A stretch of DNA of 64,000 nucleotides from Platycnemis pennipes (taxonomy: Eukaryota > Arthropoda > Insecta > Odonata > Platycnemididae), in assembly GCA_933228895.1 (NCBI GenBank), contig OW121846.1, forward strand, positions 148,508,746-148,572,745, read 5' to 3'. Shown here piece after piece: positions 1-9,129 of this stretch. The notes below the pieces were generated by a model. It saw only the letters and a list, made by a program, of their open reading frames with translations, was not told the DNA's origin and searched no databases. Every line of letters begins with the position of its first letter. Position 1 is the first letter of the stretch. A program made the translations under genes and the position numbers.

Positions 1-495
1 CATTGCAAAATGTCAATATAATTATAAACATGTATATCAAAGGTTGAATAAGGATCTCTTGTCACAGTAATTGCTTCTCTCGTCGTTGTGTCCGACCTTT
101 CATAACCATGTCTGGTGAGATTAAATTACGATAGGCCTCACAGTCTTATAATAACAGTTCATTTTTAATCAGGCCTAGCATACCTTAACCTCAATTTCTC
201 CTCTCTCCTAGCTTTCTCCGGCTAAATGGTGACCGCCACCATTGTAATGGGCACTTGTAGCAGTAGATGCGAAAATTAAATCATACCGAACCATCATTTA
301 GAGCTCTACTTTACTTAAGATCAACTTAAACCTCAATATCTAGAAAGCTTCGTTTAATGAATATTATAATTACTAAATATACACCGTACTTTATTTAATC
401 TATCACTCATATGCGACGACGCAGACAACGTAAACAAATCATTCCGACCAATTTCGAACCTCGATACAGCTGCGTTGGTTGGAAATCTCCCGTGA

Positions 496-514
496 ATCGA
501 TATGTTATATCGAT
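496..514. repeat. Short palindrome ATCGATAT-gtt-ATATCGAT
   Basis: Two perfect 8-bp arms (496-503 and 507-514) are separated by three bases. The palindrome contains the core TATCGATA, which resembles the insect DRE promoter motif. It could be a factor-binding site, but a chance palindrome is possible. No start site or gene is visible beside it. Confidence 0.35.
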
Positions 515-527
515 AGGATAGGATTAA

Positions 528-632
528 TTCGAATGATCATTCACCGTGTAAAACAGCCTCTTCGATTAGACGACGCATAAACTTCATGCGTATGATTTCA
601 TTCGCTTGATCAATCGCCGTGTAAAACGGCCT
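528..632. repeat. 32-bp imperfect direct repeat, two copies 73 bp apart
   Basis: The copies at 528-559 and 601-632 both read TTCG..TGATCA.TC.CCGTGTAAAAC.GCCT, with about five differences. The unit includes GTGTAAAAC and is followed by an AT-rich stretch (TTTATATATT at 632-641). The spacing suggests an old tandem duplication of about 73 bp. Function is unknown. Confidence 0.5.
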
Positions 633-779
633 TTATATATTTCGTGAACGCATTCCTCTCCGAGGCCTGGGATATATCAATTGAACTCACTTCACGAACG
701 AACCCACTGTTGCATCCCCCTAGCTACCGCAACCGCTGAACCCGATTCCAATCGAATTAGTGCGTAGAGGATCATAGCA

Positions 780-1160
780 GACGACGATGACGAAGTGAGT
801 GGCCGATGAGGCGGAAGAAGAGGATGGAGGGAAGGCGAGGGAGAGAGAGGAATCTCCGTGGCTAGCCTCCTCTCCCCTCTTCTCTCTCTCTCTCTGGTGC
901 AGAGGGTGGGTGTGGGAGAGGGTGCGCGGGACCGACCCGGCAGCATTCCCCACCCCCCACACCATCTAACAGCCCTCCCCCAGTCATTCACTCCCTCCCC
1001 CCCCCCCCCCCCCAGGCCCCGGCCAAATAAACATCCTTCGGCTCCGCACACACACACCTTATTCATCCTTCTAAGGATCCAAGCTTTCTCCACACCCTCC
1101 CCTAGCCCCCACCTACTCACACACCTCCCTCCACGTTGCGAGGCGAAAACACTCCCCCTC
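780..1160. other. CT-rich low-complexity tract with poly-C run
   Basis: This part is strongly strand-asymmetric (pyrimidine-rich on plus). It contains a CT microsatellite near 880-896 and a C homopolymer near 996-1013. The long open frames here come from base composition. It could be a 5' region of an unseen gene, but no splice signals or homology support that. Confidence 0.4.
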
Positions 1161-1520
1161 CTCCACACCTTCCCTCTCCTCCACACCTTCCCCCTCCTCC
1201 ACACCTTCCCTCTCCTCCACACCTTCCCTCTCCTCCACACCTTCCCTCTCCTCCACACCTTCCCCCTCCTCCACACCTTCCCTCTCCTCCACACCTTCCC
1301 CCTCCTCCACACCTTCCCCCTCCTCCACACCTTGCCTCTCCTCCACACCTTCCCTCTCCTCCACACCTTCCCCCTCCTCCACACCTTGCCTCTCCTCCAC
1401 ACCTTCCCTCTCCTCCACACCTTCCCCCTCCTCCACACCTTGCCACTCCTCCACACCTTCCCTCTCCTCCACACCTTCCCTCTCCTCCACACCTTCCCTC
1501 TCCTCCACACCTTGCCTCCA
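1161..1520. repeat. 18-bp minisatellite, 20 copies
   Basis: The unit CTCCACACCTTCCCTCTC repeats exactly 20 times over 360 bp. Copies differ mainly at two positions (CCCTC, CCCCC or GCCTC variants). Because 18 is a multiple of three, every frame free of stops stays open on both strands. This gives artificial peptides such as LLHTFP repeats on plus and EEGEGV or GGEGRC repeats on minus. The variant pattern (blocks of TTCCCTCTC, TTCCCCCTC and TTGCCTCTC) points to unequal crossing-over or slippage, not coding selection. Copy number is likely variable between individuals. Confidence 0.95.
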
Positions 1521-2029
1521 CCTCGCCGTGCACGGAGGAGGGGCAGGAAACATCCTGAACCTCCGTCGACCTGCCGTCTCTACCCTCCACACCTTCCTCC
1601 TCCACTCCCTAATTCCACTCCGACCCTCCTTACTCGCATCTGACTCCCCGGTGTCTTCCACGCCATCGCTCCCATCCACTCACACTTCTGCTATTTCCAT
1701 GTCTCCCAGCCCGAATACGCCGGTTTTTTTCCCAAATTTGGAGACGCGACCGCCTCCAGCTCCTCTGCCTCACCGCGAGGCTAGGCGCCATAGAGTCATC
1801 GCCCGTAAGTCGGATCGTGGTGACATCTACACCTGCATAACACACTGCTACACACCATAAAAGTGTGCGGCAATTAGTGAATCTTCACCGTATTTCCACT
1901 ACTCATCATCCTTGCATAGGAATAGTAGCTACATATTAGTGGAACTAAAACTAATTAAACAAGATTTAAAGAGAAGAGCAAGCATGCTTAAAAGTGCTAA
2001 CCTCTAAGGTATCAGGCTTAAGCCATCTT
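1521..2029. other. Unassigned stretch after the minisatellite
   Basis: A plus-strand open frame of 110 codons (1528-1860) runs through proline- and serine-rich low complexity and resembles no family I know. A GTAAGT at 1805-1810 could be a splice donor if a gene starts here, but there is no other support. From about 1860 the sequence is AT-rich with nothing recognisable. Confidence 0.3.
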
Positions 2030-2262
2030 CAATGAAACGATTTTTACAAAACGGATAGATTTACTGAAGGTATTACACATATTAAATCAGAAGCGTAATA
2101 TGCTAGATTATATGATGCAATACATTAGAGAGATAGTATGTCTAACCGCTGGGTTTCAAATGTTAATTTTCCCCCGCACTATCAGCGAACATAATAGGCA
2201 GCGTAGCAAAGGGATAGATGGGCGAAATATAGTAGAGCATTCTGTAGCGCATGATGCATGTG
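2030..2262 (+). mobile_element. CR1-B LINE, 3'-region fragment
   Basis: This stretch matches the last coding part and start of the 3' UTR of CR1-B: a decayed version of the segment coding for KTPAYYARFDQINKIREIDC, then the UTR with CATGATGCATG. It stops abruptly at 2262 and joins CR1-A sequence, so the copy lost its tail or was recombined. Many changes relative to the copies near 51200 make it old. Confidence 0.75.
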
Positions 2263-3174
2263 AAGTCAAAGTGAGGAAATCCCTAAAACGGCAGTGAAAA
2301 TGTCTTGCCAGAATGAAAAGAATTAGTAAATATATGCCCATTGATGAGCGTAATGCAATAGTTGAGAATGATAAAATATCAAAATCCACTGCTTCGTAAT
2401 GCATTTGCAGAATTCAAAAGAAAAACACTTGGGGAACAATTGAAGGAAAATCCAAAAGTCTTCTGGTCGTACGTCAGGAACATGCAAGGCCATAAGTCTG
2501 CCGTCCATTCACCTAAAAATTATGAGTGTGAAATGGCCACAAACACTCTTGACAAAGTTAAATTACTGAATTCCTTCTTCCAAACCGTTTTTAACCCACC
2601 TTCCGGCGATTCAACTGTCATGTTGCCTGACCTCTTCCAGCGGCTGATGCAACCCAATTGAAATTTCCTGTAATGGTATTGAAAAGATACTTAAAGATAT
2701 AATCCCCAACAAATCTCCTGGCCCTGGTCAAATTTCCTCCCGCGTATATAGAGAGTTATCTTCCGAAATTTCCCCCACCTTGAAACAGTATTTAATAAAT
2801 CTCGGACCGAACATGTACCGATGGATTGGAAAGCAGCCGATGTAACACCCATTTTTAAAAGTGGTGATACGGAGCAGCCATCTAACTACCGACCTATATC
2901 CCTCAAATCCATTTCATGCAAGATCCTGGAACATATAATTGTCAGTTCAGTCATGGGGCACCTAGATAGAGCGGATTGTCCAATGTTCAGCATGGCTTCA
3001 GGAAGTGCAGATCATGTGAAACTAACCTAAGTATATTTTCCCACGATATTTTAGTTTCTGGCGAAAATAATATGCCATGGATGCAATATTTCTTGATTTC
3101 AAGAAAGCTTTTGCCAAGGTGTCTCATTGCACTCTAATTATGAAATGAAATCTTATGGGTTACATAGTAATATT
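2263..3174 (+). mobile_element. CR1-A LINE, ORF2 fragment, first part
   Basis: The bases encode, with frameshifts, the linker between endonuclease and reverse transcriptase and the start of the RT domain. Recognisable pieces are AFAEFKRKTLGEQLKENPKV, FWSYVRNMQGHKSAVHS, MDWKAADVTPIFKSGD and SNYRPISLKSISCKILEHII. The copy is interrupted at 3174 by a CR1-B tail and resumes at 3366. It has no intact frame and cannot be functional. Confidence 0.85.
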
Positions 3175-3365
3175 ACATCTACATCTGCACGCATCCCTAC
3201 AAGCCACCGCAAGCGTATGTGGCAGAGGGTTAAGATCACAGCGCATGCAAACATGTTCGTATAGGGTCTCAGGTAACTATACTGTTAGTATCTACATAGT
3301 AATAAGGGAATGCTTGTTAATACATGCATCATGAACTACAGGACCATGCATACAGAATTATGCAC
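3175..3365 (-). mobile_element. CR1-B LINE, tail-only insertion with 7-bp duplication
   Basis: This is the last part of a CR1-B 3' UTR in minus orientation, ending at its hexamer tail (ACATCTACATC on plus). It interrupts CR1-A between codons for GLHSN and ISWINDF. The flanks are TAATATT at 3168-3174 and TAATATT at 3366-3372, a good target-site duplication. The 5' end is severely truncated, as is usual for LINEs. Confidence 0.8.
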
Positions 3366-3780
3366 TAATATTGTATCATGGATAAATGATTTCCTACATG
3401 ATCGGGTGCAAAGGTTTGTTTTGGACGGTGTCATCTCCCCGGCAATTGAAGACACTTCAGGTGTCCCACAAGGTAGTGAGAATGGTCCACCATTATTCCT
3501 TCTGCATATAAATGATATCAATATTGTGATCGCAATTTAACTTCGTATATTAACCGAATACCCCGCAGTACACTGGGAAATTCAATGCCCAAATGATAAA
3601 TGTTATTTAATGATGACCTACAAACAATTGAATAATGGTGTGATACATGGCAGCTAGAATTAAATTTCAAAAGACGTGGAGCAATGCATTTTTCTCCTTC
3701 GAGTACTCATAAAATTAGCAATAATTATTTAACAAACGTGGAATAAGACTGACGCATGATCTCTCCTGCGGTAAGCACAT
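3366..3780 (+). mobile_element. CR1-A LINE, ORF2 fragment, second part
   Basis: This continues the copy that starts at 2263. It encodes a decayed RT core: SWINDFLHDRVQRFVLDG, then TSGVPQGS and FLLHINDI. The FADD segment is degraded beyond reading. It breaks at 3780 where a minus CR1-B begins, and I could not find its continuation beyond 4434. Confidence 0.8.
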
Positions 3781-4434
3781 ATCTACATCTACATCTACAC
3801 GATACCCTGCAAGCCACCGCGAGGGTATGTGGCAGGTGGTGAAGATCACCAAGCATACACTACTAACATGCAAACTAGCAACTAAAGTGTCTAATGCAAC
3901 TAGATTGTTAGTATCTATAGTATTTGAGGGGTTAATACATGCATCGTGCACTACAGAATACTGTAAAGTATTTTCCCTACCTATCCCTTTTCAATGCTGC
4001 CTATTCTGTTCTCTAATAGTACGGGGGAAAATGACATTTTGAATCGATCGGTACGACAATCTATCTCTCTAATCTTATTTATCTGGTCGTATCTAGCATA
4101 ATACGCTGGTGTTTTTAATATGTGCCTAACATCTTCAGTAAAGCTATCCGATTGAAATTTCTCTAATAGATTTAATCTGAACTTTAACCTACGCTCTGAT
4201 AATGATTCCCACCCTAATTCTTGTGTTAATTCTGATACACTACTCAACTTATCGTAACACCTTTTGACGAACCTAGCTGCACTACGCTGCACACTGTCTA
4301 GTTCTCTCATCAAACCTAATTCATTAGGATCCCATACACTGGCTGCATACTCAAGGTGGGGCCTAACTAGTGAAAAGTAGCATCGCTCTTTTGTCTTCTC
4401 ATCACATTTCCCAAGTACTCTTTTTATAAATCCT
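3781..4434 (-). mobile_element. CR1-B LINE, 5'-truncated copy
   Basis: The minus strand carries the C-terminal end of ORF2 and the full 3' UTR with the hairpin and hexamer tail at 3781. The open frame 4313-3981 reads RELDSVQRSAARFVKRCYDK through KTPAYYARYDQINKIREIDC. It is truncated on the 5' side at the KRVLGKCDEK region. It sits in the CR1-A copy 2263-3780, so it is the younger of the two. Confidence 0.88.
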
Positions 4435-4950
4435 CGTTCTTCATCCTTCTGTTTCTATGTAGTTCCTTACCATGAAGCTGCATGTGACCATATTATATAG
4501 CATTTTTCCATGGAGTAGCCTAGTTGCATGCCAATAGAGCATGTTTGGATGATCTTGACCCCCTGCAACACATCCTCGCGGTGTCTTTCAGGGTATTGCC
4601 AAATGTAATAGGATATGAAAATTTAGCACATTTCACGTTTAGTTCAACAACAAATTTTACTTCTCCCCGGTTCCTTAATTTGATTTATAGTCAAGATCCC
4701 CCTAATTTTTTATGTGCAATATCCTGATGGTGTCCTCTTTTGAGTGAGTGAGTTCGACTTTTACTCTGAAATGATGGAACATATAGTTTTCATATTCATT
4801 GATAAAACAATGTTAGCTGGATTTGCTTTAGCTCTTTATACTGACATGGTACTATGACTACTTGTTAATAAACTTGTATGTTTGTATTTGCATAGCATGC
4901 CTACTATTCAAATACTTAACAGTACTGAGTAACCTGTAAACCAATATCTG
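4435..4950. other. Stretch without a recognised feature
   Basis: AT-rich sequence between two CR1 pieces. No reading frame, RNA gene or repeat could be supported. It might include the lost downstream flank of the CR1-A copy that ends at 3780, but no match to that family is visible. Confidence 0.3.
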
Positions 4951-5012
4951 TATCTATACCTACGAAATATCCTGCAACACACCTCGATGGTGTGTGGCAG
5001 GTGGTGCATCCA
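4951..5012 (-). mobile_element. CR1-type 3' tail, degenerate
   Basis: On plus the order is hexamer-like ATCTATACCTACG, a decayed CCTGCAA, and GGTGTGTGGCAGGTGGTG, the reverse complement of the CR1 terminal module. It has lost parts of the hairpin and is therefore old. Either a CR1 or a CR1-tailed SINE could have left it. Confidence 0.6.
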
Positions 5013-5184
5013 CGCTAGGAACAAGGATACAACAAATAAAAATTTACAACACAAAAAAACACCACACCTTTGAAAGTAATTAGGGGAAAAAGAAAAAATC
5101 TACCAAATCCCAATCATGCTGGACACACTCACGAAACTTGAGAGTCATTGGAAGAGTGTGAATTAATGCATCGAAATTGTCACC

Positions 5185-5236
5185 TGCTACACACCTTTAT
5201 GGTTACTTGCTGGGTATAGTGCAAATGTAAATAAAC
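5185..5236 (+). mobile_element. CR1-A-type 3' tail fragment
   Basis: CCTGCTACACACCTTTATGG then TTACTTGCTGGGTATAG matches the CR1-A terminal hairpin and tail on plus. Only the last 50 bp are present, so the source may be a LINE or a SINE. Confidence 0.6.
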
Positions 5237-5257
5237 TGATGTCTCTTCATAAAAAAA

Positions 5258-5345
5258 TTCTGTTGATATCTTTATATCAACAGAACAGTTGATGTTGTAA
5301 GGGAAAAACTTGATTTTGTAAGGGAAAAAATTGATGTTGCATGGG
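5258..5345. repeat. 12-bp perfect hairpin followed by 22-bp tandem repeats
   Basis: TTCTGTTGATAT (5258-5269) and its exact inverse (5274-5285) flank a 4-base loop. Directly after come about two and a half copies of a 22-bp unit, TTGATGTTGTAAGGGAAAAA with variants, to about 5345. The unit starts with the GTTGAT also found in the hairpin. It may be the end of a small DNA transposon or a local expansion. Confidence 0.6.
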
Positions 5346-5365
5346 TAGGTTTTAATATAGTCGGT

Positions 5366-6345
5366 CATCATCATCATCAGTCAACAATGCCAGGATTGGT
5401 TTGACGCAGCCCTCCACTCGATTCTTCTATCGACCAACCTCTTTATATTGACGTAGCTCCTCTCTTTTACATCCTTCACAACTTGGTCCATATATCTCAT
5501 ACGAGGTCTGCCTTTCCCATTCCTCCCGTTCACTTTTCCCTCGACGATTGTCTTCATCAGGCCATCGTCTTTCAAGATGTGGCTAATTAAGTTGTCCCGT
5601 CTTCTTTTTAATGTTTTCAGCAGACATCACTTCTCTCCCACTCTTCTTAACACTTCTTCGTTTGTCACTAGATCGATCCATTTCATCTTCATCATTCTTC
5701 GGTAGCACCACATTTCAAATGCTTCCAGCCTGGACTGCTCTGCTGCTGTTATTGTCCATGCTTCGCTGCGATATAGTAAAATGCTCCAGATGTATGTTCT
5801 AATGAAATGTATCCTCGTCCTCACTTCCACGCTTGTATTTGCAGTTGTGAGCAGAGCCTTCTTCTGGTAAAATTCCCTTTTCGCGTAGGCATTCTACTGG
5901 CAATTTCTCTTTTACTCCGTCCATCGCTGGTTATTCGGCTTCCCAAGTAACAGAACATTTCCACCTCCTCGTTTTCCTAGTTAGTGTGTGTTCCTAGTTA
6001 ACATTGGTCCTGGCTTCCTCTCTCCTACTGCATACTACTACGATAGTTTTCTTTTTTATTGATCTCCAGATGATATTTGGTCATATTTTTAGTGTCTTCT
6101 TAAAATCTCTTTCTGTTTCTGCCATGACTGCTATGTCATCGGCGAATCGTAGCATGCTGATTTTCTCCCCGTGGCTATTCACTACCGGAGACTTTTCTTT
6201 GACTTCGTGGATGGCTTTCTCGATGTAGACATTGAATAATGCGGGAGACAGTGAACAGCCTTGCCTCACTCCTTTCTTTATACTTGCTCTGGTACTGCTG
6301 TGACCTTTTTTTATTACGTCAACCTGGATTTTATACAAGTGTCGT
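5366..6345 (-). pseudogene. RTE-like LINE, reverse transcriptase C-terminal half with 3' end
   Basis: Reading the minus strand from about 6345 gives KKGVRQGCSLSPALFNVYIE, then ISMLRFADDIAVMAE (the FADD active-site box), then after a gap ILLYRSEAWTITAAEQSRLE, VTNEEVLRRVGEK and GKGRPRMRYMDQ. The last codons are NQSWHC-stop near 5381. The 3' UTR is very short and ends in a GAT repeat (GATGATGATGATGA), as RTE-class LINEs often do. Frames change several times, so the copy is dead. Endonuclease and RT N-terminus are missing. The clade call rests on the sequence style of the C-terminal part; a tree would be needed to confirm it. A related copy lies at 26680-27440. Confidence 0.8.
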
Positions 6346-6677
6346 AGGGGGACGACATAGCGAGTATCGACTTAGAAAAAGGCCGAGTCAGAATGCAATA
6401 ATTTATTTGAGCAACATACTTACATTTAATAAAGTCTGAGTCCAGCCTGTAACCGGGCTCGGATAGAGACTCGGGAATAGGTTAGAAGGCCTCCGGGAAT
6501 AGGTTAGAAGGCCTCCGGGTGAAGGTGAAGACACCGGGCAGCGGTGAAACCGGCCAAACGGTGTGCGCGGTCACGAACTCATAACCTTTCGCACACCGAA
6601 CGGTCACTCTGCAATAAACAGCCGGGGAGTCGGCGAGACGGAGAGCGCCGTCACGAGTTCATAAGCAATGCGCTCGT
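6346..6677. other. Unassigned GC-rich insertion with short repeats
   Basis: This segment holds two tandem copies of a 22-bp unit around 6474-6517 (GGAATAGGTTAGAAGGCCTCC). It also has two diverged copies of GTCACGA.TTCATAA (about 6569 and 6650). AATAAA occurs near 6428. Composition differs from the flanking LINEs. It could be an LTR or SINE remnant, but no TG..CA boundaries or coding homology support a call. Confidence 0.35.
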
Positions 6678-7130
6678 CGAAGTTGATGCTATATTTTTAG
6701 ATTTTAAAATGGCATTGGATAAAGTTCTCCATGATAGTAGTAATCTTGAAATTAGAAAGTTTTGTTATAAATAAAGACGTTGTATTATGGGTTAAAGAAT
6801 TCTTATATGGGCGAGAGCAGAGGGTTGTCATAGATAGTATCGTGTCGGTCAAAATCAAAGTCACATCGAGAGTTCCACAGGGTAGCGCAGTAGGTCCGCT
6901 TCTATTTCTTTTATGCATAAACGTATTGAGTACTGTAGTTAATAGTAAGCTTATACTTTTTGCAGGCGATGCGGTAGTGTATAGGGGTATATCAAAAGAA
7001 GAAGACAGGAAAACGCTTAGCTAAGAATTTAAATGCAATTCAAGAGCGGTGGGACAAATGGCAGTTAGAACTTAACCTTAAAAAGTGTGTAGCTATAAAT
7101 TTTTGGAGGAGGAACAATTCGATAGAGCGA
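6678..7130 (+). mobile_element. CR1-B LINE, RT segment, first part
   Basis: Encodes, with frameshifts, the CR1-B reverse transcriptase core: EVDAIFLDFK-like, VKEFLYGREQRVVIDSI, RVPQGSAVGPLLFLLCIN and a degraded FAGDAVVYRGIS, where the first Asp of FADD reads Gly. It breaks at 7130 because of a 176-bp insertion and resumes at 7319. The copy lost its ORF1, endonuclease and RT N-terminus. Confidence 0.85.
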
Positions 7131-7306
7131 ATTAAATTGATTAATGAAGGCGACACTTTGTGGAAATTACGGACGTTAAACATGGTAAATGAAACGAACT
7201 GATCAGTTGATCCCCCTTGAAAATGACGATTAGTCGTTGAAATTGATCGGGGAATATTTAAGCTGGGTGTAAATTGCAAAGTTAGTTTCATTTGCCATGT
7301 TTAACG
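7131..7306. mobile_element. 176-bp non-autonomous insertion with 12-bp target duplication
   Basis: The CR1-B copy is interrupted exactly here. Flanks TCGATAGAGCGA at 7119-7130 and 7307-7318 are identical, and the uninterrupted family sequence has one copy. Inside, CGTTAAACATGGTAAATGAAAC (7174-7195) and its inverse at 7285-7306 match at 21 of 22 positions, so the right two thirds can fold back. The left 43 bases are outside the fold. It has no A or B box of a tRNA SINE. The long duplication suggests target-primed insertion or a 9-12 bp staggered cut; I cannot place the family. Confidence 0.75.
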
Positions 7307-8055
7307 TCGATAGAGCGATGCTATAAAATTAGTAACATAAAGATCGAAAGCGTTGAAAACATAAGGTATTTAGGTGTAACAATCACTAAAGATTTATCGT
7401 GGGGAAGGCACATCCGGGAAATATGCGGCCGAGCGAAGACAAAGCTAAGATTTATAAAAAGGGTACTTGGGAAATGTGATGAGAAGACAACAGAGCGATG
7501 TTACTTTTCTCTAGTTAGGCCCCACCTTGTGCAGCCAGTGTATGGGATTCTAATGAAATAGGGTTGATCAGAGAACTAGACAGTGTGCAGCGTAGAGCAG
7601 CTAGTTTCGTTAAAAGGTGTTACGATAGGTTGAGTTTGTTGAGTTGAGTAGCGTTTCAGAATTGATACAAGAACTAGGGTGGGAATCATTTTCAGAGCGT
7701 AGGTTAAGGTACAGATTACATCTATTAGAGAAACTTCAAGCGGATAGCTTTACTGAAGATGCTAGGCACATTCAATGGCATTCAAAATGGCATTTTTCCG
7801 CCGCACTATGGGAGAACAGAATAGGTAGGGATAGACAGATGGAACGAAAGGAATAGGTAGGGAAAATATTTAAGTGTAGTTATTAGTGCATGATGCATGT
7901 ATTAATCCTTTAAATACTATAGATACTAACAATTTAGTTGCATGAGACCCTATAGTGCTTGTCTACATGTCAATAGTGCATGATTGGTGATGTTCATCCC
8001 CTGCCACACACCCTCGCGGTGGATTGCAGGGTATCGTGTAGACGTAGAAGTAGAT
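7307..8055 (+). mobile_element. CR1-B LINE, RT C-terminus and 3' UTR, second part
   Basis: Continues the copy from 6678. Coding pieces include ENIRYLGVTITKDLSWGRHI, REICGRAKTKLRFIKRVLGK and SVSELIQELGWESFSERRLR. Near 7620-7640 the TGAGT segment is locally duplicated. The 3' UTR ends with the hairpin CCTGCCACACACCCTCGCGG and a mutated hexamer tail (GTAGACGTAGAAGTAGA) at about 8055. Confidence 0.85.
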
Positions 8056-8235
8056 TTAAAATGTTATTTCTCCCACGTACCACAAGAGAGAACAATAGGC
8101 GGCTTAGGAAAGGGATAGGTAGATGAAATTTTCAGAGTAGTCCGTAGTGGATGGGCGTTAGAGAGGACGAAATCGTCCTAACCCATTCAGGTAAAATAAA
8201 CGAAAGGTAAAGGTAGTGTATGATGCATGCAATAA
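8056..8235 (+). mobile_element. CR1-B 3' UTR fragment, interrupted
   Basis: Directly after the previous copy, a second piece matches the CR1-B region running from AAAATGGCATTT-like sequence through AGGAAAGGGATAGGTAG and, after a 55-bp interruption (about 8151-8205) that includes the palindrome AGGACGAAATCGTCCT, the CATGATGCATG block. It carries no terminal hairpin. Confidence 0.6.
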
Positions 8236-8785
8236 CAAACAATGTGGGCGTTTACTCGGAACCGAAATCGAAATTTTGCACACGAAATTGTTCGTTGGAA
8301 ACGAAAAAAGAAATTAGTGAAAAAATTGATCTTCTAACCACAACCATTCACTCATAAATCAAAAATTTAAATAAGCAAAAGGTGACGCCCACCGAATAAG
8401 TTTCTCTGATAACAATGTCATTTTCCTCCCGTCCTTGACTGCTTTCAGGGGAAGGGGAGGGAGTGGAGGGGGATTTTCGGAAGGTCTGCTCACACAGATG
8501 CTGTCGTAACTGCTCCGATTGGCAGAGTCGGCTGTGTCCCCCCCTTTGCGATAAGGCGAAGTAGCTTCGCGGGCTCAGTTGTGATTGGACGAAGTCGATA
8601 TACGTCAGAGGTTGCACCACACCCACTTTTCCGAAAGGGTTAAAAACATCATTTTTTGACGCCTACAACTCGAAAAATAATAGACGGATCAAAAAACGGA
8701 AAAATACGGGTCTTTTTATTTTGCAAACTTTATCATGTTTGGCAATAAAAAAATATGGTAAACGACCCCATTATCCCATTCTTAT
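8236..8785. other. Unassigned stretch
   Basis: No family recognised. Two GATTGG (inverted CCAAT) motifs at about 8516 and 8583 lie in a GC-richer segment, which might be promoter-like. The rest, up to the insertion at 8786, is AT-rich with poly-A runs. Confidence 0.3.
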
Positions 8786-8930
8786 AAAATCAACAGATTC
8801 AGGGGAGATATCGTGGAAGTTACACAAATTACCAGGTCTTGTTCCTGATGATGGCTCTGTGAGCCGAAACGTGTTGTACGCATTAAAGTAATTTGTGGAA
8901 AAGTGCAATTGTTCCTATTACATTATTTCT
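8786..8930 (+). mobile_element. 145-bp insertion carrying a hammerhead-ribozyme-like fold
   Basis: The insertion is bounded by TTCTTAT at 8779-8785 and 8931-8937. It holds the elements of a type I hammerhead in order: stem I 5' strand CACAAATTAC (8823-8832), an internal loop, core CTGATGA (8845-8851), stem II GGCTC/GAGCC with a TGT loop (8853-8865), GAAA (8866-8869), a short stem III ACGT-gttgt-ACG, and stem I 3' strand GTAATTTGTG (8888-8897, a perfect 10-bp match). Two positions deviate: one extra T before stem II, and C instead of U at the position pairing with the last A of GAAA. It may therefore be weak or dead. Such ribozymes are known from Penelope-like retroelements and retrozymes. A relative of almost equal length lies at 61389-61531. 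Confidence 0.7.
8823..8897 (+). ncRNA. Hammerhead-like self-cleaving RNA motif
   Basis: See the enclosing element for the stem coordinates. The conserved core CTGANGA, the GAAA box and three closable stems occur in the right order and spacing. The expected cleavage position is next to ACGCA at about 8878-8882. Activity is inferred from structure only. Confidence 0.6.
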
Positions 8931-8937
8931 TTCTTAT

Positions 8938-9129
8938 TATATAGATCATCTAGCTACTTGTGACCATCCAGCATATCGCCATTAAATATCTTAGCTGCAT
9001 TCCGTAGTGCATGTTTGGTGAGTAAGTGGAGGGAGAGTAGTGTATAAACCTGCCTTCTACTCCACACTGGGTATATAAACTAATAATCTTCTCGCCGGCA
9101 TTTTATTCTGCGTCACGAAACAAGAGAGA
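8938..9129. other. Unassigned, with a possible CR1 scrap
   Basis: CCGTAGTGCATGTTTGGTGAG at about 9001-9021 resembles the CR1-A 3' UTR just upstream of the terminal hairpin. The hairpin itself is absent. Nothing else could be supported. Confidence 0.35.

Larger units (their letters stand above)
1..780. other. Stretch without a recognised gene
   Basis: I see no convincing coding region or transposon homology in these bases. The sequence is moderately AT-rich. It holds a palindrome at 496-514 and a 32-bp direct repeat pair at 528-559 and 601-632, listed separately. It runs into a CT-rich segment from about 780. It may be flanking or regulatory DNA, but nothing in the sequence settles that. Confidence 0.4.

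Noticed and set aside
858..1643. Long open frames over the minisatellite on both strands (up to 272 codons)
   Set aside because: They exist because the 18-bp unit has no stop in most phases. Peptides are pure low complexity and no coding signal distinguishes one strand or phase.
6346..6677. Solo LTR call
   Set aside because: Short repeats and AATAAA are present, but no TG..CA ends or flanking duplication could be found.
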